A DNA stretch of 19,468 nt. Source: an uncultured Desulfovibrio sp. GTDB lineage: Bacteria > Desulfobacterota > Desulfovibrionia > Desulfovibrionales > Desulfovibrionaceae. The translations under genes were made by a program, and so were the position numbers. Positions within the stretch are counted from its first letter, which is position 1. Each line of letters begins with the position of its first letter. This document shows positions 14,315-19,468 of the stretch, in pieces. The stretch lies in contig CAMWPE010000015.1 in NCBI GenBank assembly GCA_947176055.1, forward strand, positions 1 to 19,468. The letters are read 5' to 3'. A model generated the notes under the pieces. That model saw only the letters and a list, made by a program, of their open reading frames with translations, did not search any database and had not been told where the DNA came from.

Positions 14315-15447
14315 ACGGACCGCGGGAGGGGAGAACCACCGGCTCCTGCGCCGCGGCCGCGGCTTTGGCCGCCCTGCGGGCGACGGAGGGCGAAGCTCCG
14401 TCCCGCGACGTTCAAATTCCCCTTCCCCCTTTCGTTGACGCCGCGCCGACGCTCCTGACCGTTCCCGTCTCCTCCGCGGAGCGTCTCGACGGCGCCGCGC
14501 CTTATAATCCCTCACTGGGCTGTCCCATGGCGCGGGCCGTAGTAATAAAAGACGCGGGCGACGATCCGGACGTTACGCATGGCGCGCCCATCGTCGCGAC
14601 GATTTACGCCGGCGGAGATCCTCTTTCGCTTAAAACAAACGCTGGCAAACTTGACGACGTCTATTTGCATGGGGGCCCGGGCGTGGGCGTAGTTACGAAG
14701 TCAGGCTTGCCGGTTCCCATTGGCGAAGCGGCGATCAATCCCGTGCCCCGCGAGCAAATCCGTCGCGCCCTGCGCATGGCGTCCGCGTCTTTGAGCAAAT
14801 TGCCCCCGCCTATCGTCGTCGAGATTTCCATTCCGGATGGAGAGACATTGGCGAAAAATACGCTTAATTCCCGTCTGGGCATCGTCGGCGGCGTCTCGAT
14901 TCTCGGAACGTATGGCATTGTGCGCCCCTACTCCGCCGAAGCGTACAAAGAGACCATAAGGAGATGTCTGGCCGCGGCCGATCCAGCCCTGCCCATAGTC
15001 TTTTCAACCGGTCGTCGCTCGGAGAAAGCGCTGACCCGCTCGTATCCCTCCCTTCCGCTCTCCGCCTTCGTCCAGGCCGGCGATCTGGCCGAATTTTCCC
15101 TGCGGGAAGCCGCGAAACTCAACCCGCCGTTTGTTGTCTGGGGGGGCTTTTTTGGCAAAATCGTAAAACTGGCCCAAGGGTTGCCCGACACCCGCGCCGG
15201 GCTGGGCGACCTGGATCTGTCCTGGATCGCGGATCTGGCCGGAATAGCCGGAACGCCGGCCGCGAGAGAAATAGCCGCCGCCAACACCGCGAGACAGGCG
15301 CTCGGCATCCTGCTCGCGTCGCCGGTCGGCCGCGGAACCGTCAGGGAGGTTCTGAAGCTCGCGAAAAAGCGCGCGGAAAAATGGGCCGGGAGAAAGGCGA
15401 TCATTCATCTGTTCGCCGAAAACGGCGAGGAGGTTGACCGACTATGA
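14311..15447 (+). CDS. cbiD: Cobalt-precorrin-5B C1-methyltransferase
   Basis: CbiD methylates C1 of cobalt-precorrin-5B with SAM in the anaerobic (early cobalt insertion) branch of corrin ring synthesis, in the cytoplasm. The 378-residue protein has the family's N-terminal REGRTTGSCAAAAALAAL (5-22), KDAGDDPDVTHGA (80-92), a GGPGVGVVTKSGLPV block (121-135) followed by GEAAINPVP, and GIVGGVSILGTYGIVRPYS. Its presence, rather than CobF, marks the anaerobic pathway. It overlaps the upstream epimerase and the downstream cbiET by four bases each (ATGA), so all are likely translated in concert. Confidence 0.95.
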   Translation: MNGPREGRTTGSCAAAAALAALRATEGEAPSRDVQIPLPPFVDAAPTLLTVPVSSAERLDGAAPYNPSLGCPMARAVVIKDAGDDPDVTHGAPIVATIYAGGDPLSLKTNAGKLDDVYLHGGPGVGVVTKSGLPVPIGEAAINPVPREQIRRALRMASASLSKLPPPIVVEISIPDGETLAKNTLNSRLGIVGGVSILGTYGIVRPYSAEAYKETIRRCLAAADPALPIVFSTGRRSEKALTRSYPSLPLSAFVQAGDLAEFSLREAAKLNPPFVVWGGFFGKIVKLAQGLPDTRAGLGDLDLSWIADLAGIAGTPAAREIAAANTARQALGILLASPVGRGTVREVLKLAKKRAEKWAGRKAIIHLFAENGEEVDRL

Positions 15448-16652
15448 CAGATTCGCGCGATTCGGTTATAATCCTGGGCAAAAGCGCCGATCAGACATTG
15501 CCCGGCCTCGCGGTCGCCCGGCGGGAATATTTCGATAAAGCGGACGCGCTTTTGGTTCCCGCGAAAATCCTCGCGGATCTTCCCGACCGTTATATAGCCA
15601 AGGCTCTCCCGCTTCCGTCGCGGCCGGAACATTTGCTCGCGGAACTGGCCGAGCGCGCTTCGCGGGGCGAAAAAGTCCTGATCATCGCGGGCGGCGATCC
15701 GCTCTTTTTCGGGGCGGCCTCATCCCTGGCCGCGAGACTCCATGGCGATTTTCCCCGGATCATCCCCGGCGCATCCTGTCTCGCGACTCTCTGCGCCAGA
15801 CTAGGCAAGCCGTCCGGCCCGGTAATTTCCCTGTCCCTGCATGGAAGAACAGGCGATCGCCCGCTCCTGGACGCGCTAAAAACGGATCGGCCGATCTGCG
15901 TATTGACCGACGCCGACAGGGGACCAGACGCGATCGCCGCATTCCTGCTTGACGCGGGCGTGGTCAATTACGATTGCGCCGTCGGCGAAAATCTGGGAGA
16001 GGAAAACGAAAGAACGGGAAGAATGAGCGTGGCCGGATGCGCCTCTTCTTTTTTTTCGCCCAATAGCGTCCTGCTATTGTCGCCCGGGGGGGAGCAACCC
16101 GGAAAAAGCCGCTGCTGGGCCGGCTCATGCCGGACGAAGCCCGTCGTGGCCGGAGCCGCTCTGGAGGCGCTGGACATAAGGCCCGGTCAAATTGTCTGGG
16201 ACATTGGCGCCGGATCCGGAGCCATAGCCATAAAAGCGGCGAGAATCGCCGCCGAAGTTTTCGCCGTCGAACAAAATCCGGACAGGGCTATGGACATCCA
16301 GCTTAATCGCGCCCGCGAAGGCGCGGCCAATGTTCGCGTTGTTCTGGGCAAGGCTCCCAAAGTCCTCGACCGCCTGCCGAGGCCGGACGGAATTTTTATC
16401 GGCGGAGGCCTGTCCGGCGGCGACGCCGGGGCCATTCTCTCGCGCTGTCTGGCGGCTTTGCCCGCCGGAGGTCGCCTGGTAGCGGCGGCGATTTTAATCG
16501 ACACATATCGCGCTGTCGCGGACTTCGCCAAATCCGCGAATATCGAGCCTGTCGTCCGGCGGATCGCGGTCTCCAACCTGTCGCCGCTGGGCGGAGGCTC
16601 TTATTTCAAACCGGAGAATCCGGTCTTTCTGACCATTTTCGAAAAGCCATGA
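15444..16652 (+). CDS. cbiET: Cobalt-precorrin-6B/7 methyltransferase, CbiE-CbiT fusion
   Basis: A fused enzyme equivalent to CobL: the CbiE half methylates C5 and the CbiT half methylates C15 with decarboxylation of an acetate side chain. The CbiE part (about 1-220) has GGDPLFFG (83-90) and SLHGRTGDR (131-139). The CbiT part (about 230-402) has the class I SAM motif DIGAGSGAIA (253-262), an acidic VEQNPDRA block and FIGGGLSGG. Odd: the N-terminal glycine-rich GxGPG loop usual in CbiE is absent, replaced by ILGKSADQTLPG (10-21). Total length, 402, is normal for the fusion, so this is divergence rather than truncation. It overlaps cbiD and cbiF by four bases. Confidence 0.93.
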   Translation: MTDSRDSVIILGKSADQTLPGLAVARREYFDKADALLVPAKILADLPDRYIAKALPLPSRPEHLLAELAERASRGEKVLIIAGGDPLFFGAASSLAARLHGDFPRIIPGASCLATLCARLGKPSGPVISLSLHGRTGDRPLLDALKTDRPICVLTDADRGPDAIAAFLLDAGVVNYDCAVGENLGEENERTGRMSVAGCASSFFSPNSVLLLSPGGEQPGKSRCWAGSCRTKPVVAGAALEALDIRPGQIVWDIGAGSGAIAIKAARIAAEVFAVEQNPDRAMDIQLNRAREGAANVRVVLGKAPKVLDRLPRPDGIFIGGGLSGGDAGAILSRCLAALPAGGRLVAAAILIDTYRAVADFAKSANIEPVVRRIAVSNLSPLGGGSYFKPENPVFLTIFEKP

Positions 16653-17425
16653 ACAAAACGCCCGGTATGACTTCTTTTATTGGCGCCGGTCCCGGCGACC
16701 CCGAATTGCTGACGATAAAAGGCGCGAAAGCCATCGCCGGGGCCGCTCTGATCATTTACGCGGGATCCCTTGTGCCGCGCGAAATTCTGATCGGCGCCAG
16801 GGCGGACGCCGTCATTCGCGATTCCGCGGGAATGACGCTCGGGGAAACCGACGCGCTGATCAAATCCTTCGCCCGCGCGGGCGAGCCGGTGGCGCGCCTG
16901 CACAGCGGCGATCCCTCGCTCTATGGCGCCGCCGCCGAGCAGATCGCCCTGCTCGAGGAGGAAAATCTGCCCTGGGAGATAATTCCCGGCGTAACCGCCG
17001 CCTGCGCCGCGGCCGCCGCGGCCGGAATCGGCTTTACAAAACCGGAAATTTCGCAGACCCTGGTTATTACCCGTCTCGCGGGCCGGACGCCCATGCCAGC
17101 CGACGAAACTCCCGCCGCGCTGGCCGCCCCCCATCGTTCCCTGGCCGTCTATCTGGCGGGGGCGAAAGCCGGCGAATTGCGCGCGGAACTACTTAAAAGC
17201 CTCCCGCCGGACACGCCGGTTCTCTGCGCGCATAAAGTGGGACAACCGGGCGTGAAACTTGTCTGGACCGACATCGACGACATGGAAAAACGCGTCGTGG
17301 AAAACGGACTGCGGGATCAGACTATTTTTCTGATCTTACCGGGTCATAATAAAAAAGGCGCGAATTCGCGCCTTTACGACAAAAAATTTGGCCATCGCTT
17401 TCGCGAGGGGTCAAAGGGGGAATAA
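16649..17425 (+). CDS. cbiF: Cobalt-precorrin-4 C11-methyltransferase
   Basis: CbiF methylates C11 of cobalt-precorrin-4 with SAM in the anaerobic cobalamin pathway. The 258 residues carry the uroporphyrinogen-methyltransferase-family motifs: FIGAGPGDPELLTIKGA (10-26), YAGSLVP (37-43), HSGDPSLYGA (85-94), EIIPGVTA, and the closing SRLYDKKFGHRFR tail that CbiF/CobM proteins usually share. CobM of the aerobic route is very similar; the neighbouring cbiD decides for CbiF. The start overlaps the cbiET stop as ATGA. The last codons contain a perfect palindrome that acts as a terminator on the opposite strand. The gene ends seven bases from the convergent downstream gene. Confidence 0.95.
   Translation: MNKTPGMTSFIGAGPGDPELLTIKGAKAIAGAALIIYAGSLVPREILIGARADAVIRDSAGMTLGETDALIKSFARAGEPVARLHSGDPSLYGAAAEQIALLEEENLPWEIIPGVTAACAAAAAAGIGFTKPEISQTLVITRLAGRTPMPADETPAALAAPHRSLAVYLAGAKAGELRAELLKSLPPDTPVLCAHKVGQPGVKLVWTDIDDMEKRVVENGLRDQTIFLILPGHNKKGANSRLYDKKFGHRFREGSKGE
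17346..17375 (-). terminator. Minus-strand terminator embedded in the cbiF coding sequence
   Basis: The 22 bases 17354-17375 are a perfect palindrome, AAAGGCGCGAA and its complement. Read on the minus strand the hairpin is followed by TTTTTTATTAT (complement of 17356-17346). It lies about 60 bases past the stop of the minus-strand gene at 17432 and fits as its terminator. On the plus strand only TTTA follows, so it should be weak there. Confidence 0.8.
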
Positions 17426-17431
17426 AAACCG

Positions 17432-18004
17432 CTATTTTATGGGCTGGGCCGGGCCGCCGGCGCGACGCAGGGAGCCCATATGCTTGCGGACAAGTCCCAG
17501 CTCTTCCTGGGCCACCGGCGGCATATCGACCGGTCTGGTTCCCTTGAAATCGTTGCCTTCCTCCACGATCACCATGGCCGCCGCCATCCTGCCCATAATG
17601 CAGAAAAACCGGGACGGCTCGAACTTATGCTCCCGCACCCAGCGCGCGGCGGCGCCCGAATAGAGGAAATCCGGCTTGCCGCTTTCGCTCAACATTGGAT
17701 GCGCCGTTTCGCCATTTTTTCTCGCCCAGGCGCGGAAACTGGGCAAAATAGCGACGAAGGCGTTAATTTCGCCTTCGGTTACGGGCGGCTGATTATCGTA
17801 AACTGTTTTTTCCTCCGCCGGAACGGCCTTCCGCGCGACGGCGTTTTTCGCGGGCGCGCCTTTCGTTTTTTTCAGCCCGTGTTTTCGCGCTATATCCGCG
17901 GGCTTTTCTATGGGCGCCCAGCCCGCTTCCCTGGCCCGCGCGGAAGCCGGCGGGCAAAGCAAACAGAGCAGACAAAAAAGACTTGCGAGACGCAGCGCTT
18001 TCAT
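17432..18004 (-). CDS. Small secreted protein of unknown function
   Basis: This encodes 190 residues. Residues 1-24 form a Sec signal peptide with a cysteine- and leucine-rich core (LFCLLCLLCPPASARA), so the product is probably periplasmic. A basic, Ala/Lys-rich linker (about 40-66) leads to a folded-looking C-terminal domain from VTEGEINAFVAILPSF onward, including RAWARKNGE, a FFCIMGRMAAAMVIVEEG helix and a GLVRKHMGSL end. I do not recognise the domain. The ATG at 18004 has no clear ribosome site. It starts 30 bases after the glpX stop, with a small CCGC/GCGG hairpin between, so it may be a second gene of a glpX transcript. Converges on cbiF. Confidence 0.8.
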   Translation of the reverse strand: MKALRLASLFCLLCLLCPPASARAREAGWAPIEKPADIARKHGLKKTKGAPAKNAVARKAVPAEEKTVYDNQPPVTEGEINAFVAILPSFRAWARKNGETAHPMLSESGKPDFLYSGAAARWVREHKFEPSRFFCIMGRMAAAMVIVEEGNDFKGTRPVDMPPVAQEELGLVRKHMGSLRRAGGPAQPIK

Positions 18005-18034
18005 GACTTAAGACCGCTTTATATACGCGGAGTA

Positions 18035-19018
18035 TTAATATTGCACCGCGCTGAATTTTGACAATTTGCCTATATCGTGAAAGGACTCGAGATACCGGAT
18101 TGTTCCCGTTTTTCCCCTGATCACCATGGAATGGGTGATGGAATGCCGGCCGTCGTATTTGACCCCGCCCAGAAATGTTCCGCCGGAAATGCCCGTGGCC
18201 GCGAAGAAACAGTCGTCGCTATTGACCAGATCATTCGCGGTCAGAATCTGGCGCAAGTCCACGCCCGCCTCCAGGATGGCCTCCTTCTCCGCGTAAGATT
18301 GCGGATCCAGGCGCGCGAAGATCTGGCCGCCCACGCTCTTGACGGCGCAAGCGGAGATAACGCCTTCGGGCGTTCCGCCCGTTCCCATCATTACGTCGAC
18401 TTCGGAGCGGGGATCGACCACCATCAGGGAGCCGGCGACGTCGCCGTCCGTGTGCAACTGTATTCTCGCCCCGACTTCGCGGATCTCTTCAACGAGTCGC
18501 TTATGCCGCGGCTTGTCCAGGACAAACACTACCAGATCCTGAACATTTTTATGGAGAGCGTCGGCTATGTTCTTTAGATTGGCGTCGACTGGAGCGTCGA
18601 GATCCACGACGTCCTTGGCCGCGGCCGGAACGACCAACTTTTGCATATAATAACTCGGTCCCGGATTGAACATGCTGCCTTCCGGCGATACGGCTACCAC
18701 GGAGATGGCGTTGGGCCGGCCATAGGCGAGGAGATTGGTTCCTTCCACGGGATCGACCGCCACATCCAGGCCTGGACCGTCGCCCCTGCCCAGCTTCTCG
18801 CCGTTATACAACATGGGCGCGCGGTCTTTCTCTCCTTCCCCGATAATCACTGTGCCGTTGATATGCAGGCCGCCAAAGCCTATCCGCATTGCGTCGACGG
18901 CCGCTCCGTCGCCGGCTTCCTTGTTGCCGCGCCCCAGCCAGCGGGCCGAGGCGAGAGCCGCGGCTTCGGTAACGCGAACCAGATCCAGGGCAAGGTTTCT
19001 TTCCGGAGCTTCAGGCAT
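18035..19018 (-). CDS. glpX: Fructose-1,6-bisphosphatase class II
   Basis: GlpX hydrolyses fructose 1,6-bisphosphate to fructose 6-phosphate in gluconeogenesis, as a cytoplasmic metal-dependent enzyme. The 327 residues have the family length and motifs: a VIIGEGEKD metal-site block (57-65), DPVEGTN (89-95), DGDVAGSLM, GTGGTPEGV (about 211-219), and a CFFAATGISGGTFL segment. Some homologues also hydrolyse sedoheptulose 1,7-bisphosphate; the sequence does not decide this. The ATG has a GGGAG site seven bases upstream. A well-spaced promoter lies 44-72 bases before the start, divergent from ilvC. As a non-photosynthetic anaerobe's main FBPase it would let the cell build hexoses from C2/C3 substrates. 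Confidence 0.97.
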   Translation of the reverse strand: MPEAPERNLALDLVRVTEAAALASARWLGRGNKEAGDGAAVDAMRIGFGGLHINGTVIIGEGEKDRAPMLYNGEKLGRGDGPGLDVAVDPVEGTNLLAYGRPNAISVVAVSPEGSMFNPGPSYYMQKLVVPAAAKDVVDLDAPVDANLKNIADALHKNVQDLVVFVLDKPRHKRLVEEIREVGARIQLHTDGDVAGSLMVVDPRSEVDVMMGTGGTPEGVISACAVKSVGGQIFARLDPQSYAEKEAILEAGVDLRQILTANDLVNSDDCFFAATGISGGTFLGGVKYDGRHSITHSMVIRGKTGTIRYLESFHDIGKLSKFSAVQY

Positions 19019-19038
19019 AATTTTCTCCCGCTTTAATT

Positions 19039-19061
19039 AGCCGCCTTGGGGCGGTTTTTTT
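19039..19061 (+). terminator. Hairpin with T run between glpX and ilvC
   Basis: CCGCC (19041-19045) pairs with GGCGG (19050-19054), extended by a G-U and an A-U pair, and seven T follow (19055-19061). In form it is a plus-strand terminator, but no plus-strand gene precedes it. On the minus strand the same hairpin would sit at the very 5' end of the glpX transcript, where it might stabilise the mRNA. Confidence 0.6.
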
Positions 19062-19090
19062 AAATTACCGCAGTCCGGCCCTGTCTTCAA
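19062..19090 (-). promoter_or_regulatory. Probable glpX promoter
   Basis: On the minus strand TTGAAG (19090-19085) and TAATTT (19067-19062) are exactly 17 bases apart. The transcript would start in the A-rich stretch or at the hairpin that follows, giving a leader of about 40 bases. Confidence 0.6.
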
Positions 19091-19135
19091 GGGAATATGC
19101 GAAAAAAGCGTTATTTTGAAAATTCGCCGCCTTGT

Positions 19136-19164
19136 TTGACAATTGGCGCGGATAGGTTAATAAT
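19136..19164 (+). promoter_or_regulatory. Probable ilvC promoter
   Basis: A perfect TTGACA (19136-19141) is followed after 17 bases by AATAAT (19159-19164), or after 16 by TAATAA. The start would fall near 19171, leaving a leader of about 30 bases before ATG 19202. No leader peptide or attenuator is visible in that short leader. Confidence 0.7.
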
Positions 19165-19201
19165 TTCCGCCAATATTCGCGCGACAAGGAAGGAGAGCGA
19201 C

Positions 19202-19468
19202 ATGAAAGTTTATTATGACAAGGACGCGGATCTCGATCTTTTGAAAGGCAAAAAAGTGGCCATCGTCGGCTACGGCAGTCAGGGACACGCCCACGCGCAG
19301 AACCTGCGCGATTCCGGCGTCGATGTGATCGTCGCCCAGCGTCCGGGCGGCCCCAATTACGAGCTTGCCAAACAGCACGGCTTCAATCCCGTGTCCGTCG
19401 AAGAAGCGGCGAACGCAGCCGACATAATAATGATCCTTTTGCCGGACGAAATTCAGCGCGACGTCTTC
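19202..19468 (+). CDS. ilvC: Ketol-acid reductoisomerase, N-terminal part, cut by window edge
   Basis: IlvC isomerises and reduces 2-acetolactate or 2-aceto-2-hydroxybutyrate, the second common step of valine, leucine and isoleucine synthesis. The 89 visible residues are the start of the Rossmann domain: VYYDKDADLDLLKGKKVAIV, the dinucleotide motif GYGSQGHAHAQNLRDSG (23-39), a cofactor loop AQRPGGPNYELA (45-56), and DIIMILLPDE (74-83). The C-terminal knotted domain with the metal ligands is outside the window. An AAGGAG site six bases upstream supports the ATG. The gene stands alone behind its own promoter, divergent from glpX; ilvB and ilvN are not in the window upstream. Confidence 0.97.
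   Translation, partial: MKVYYDKDADLDLLKGKKVAIVGYGSQGHAHAQNLRDSGVDVIVAQRPGGPNYELAKQHGFNPVSVEEAANAADIIMILLPDEIQRDVF

Noticed and set aside
19142..19201. Branched-chain leader peptide/attenuator before ilvC
   Set aside because: The leader is only about 30 bases with no Leu/Val/Ile-rich frame.

Overview
The window looks like a chromosomal segment of an anaerobic, GC-rich bacterium. The best guess is a delta-proteobacterium related to Desulfovibrio (Desulfobacterota). Pointers are futalosine-route menaquinone synthesis (mqnB), the anaerobic (cobalt-early) cobalamin genes cbiD-cbiET-cbiF, a class II fructose bisphosphatase (glpX), a PurS-PurL fusion without a glutaminase domain, and a secreted VWA-OmpA protein. 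This lineage call is inference from gene content and remembered sequence style, not from a search.

Left part (1-8882). A minus-strand gene starts just inside the left edge, followed by a minus-strand tRNA-His with its own promoter. A long plus-strand block follows: murA (peptidoglycan) with a terminator, then a tight run of a small unknown helical protein, menG/ubiE, a UDP-sugar dehydrogenase, mqnB and a long-chain polyprenyl diphosphate synthase. Three of these serve menaquinone: nucleus precursor, side chain and final methylation. After another probable terminator comes purL.

Middle (8883-13495). This is the sparsest part. About 950 bases after purL are AT-richer, carry several hairpins and hold no convincing intact gene. 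A block of minus-strand genes follows: a DUF1848 protein with a C-terminal radical-SAM-type cysteine motif, a lipoprotein and a VWA-OmpA protein. The last two end at clear rho-independent terminators.

Right part (13279-19468). A plus-strand leader with a TATAAT box, mutually exclusive pairing segments and a terminator ending about ten bases before the first start codon precedes a four-gene operon with ATGA overlaps. The operon is a CntK/DapF-like amino-acid epimerase, cbiD, cbiET and cbiF. The leader and the epimerase are the two most interesting items in the window. The operon converges on a small secreted protein whose likely terminator lies inside the cbiF coding sequence. Upstream of that gene is glpX. 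Divergent from glpX, with well-formed promoters for both, is ilvC, cut by the right edge.

No CRISPR array, insertion sequence, phage gene or attachment site was seen.
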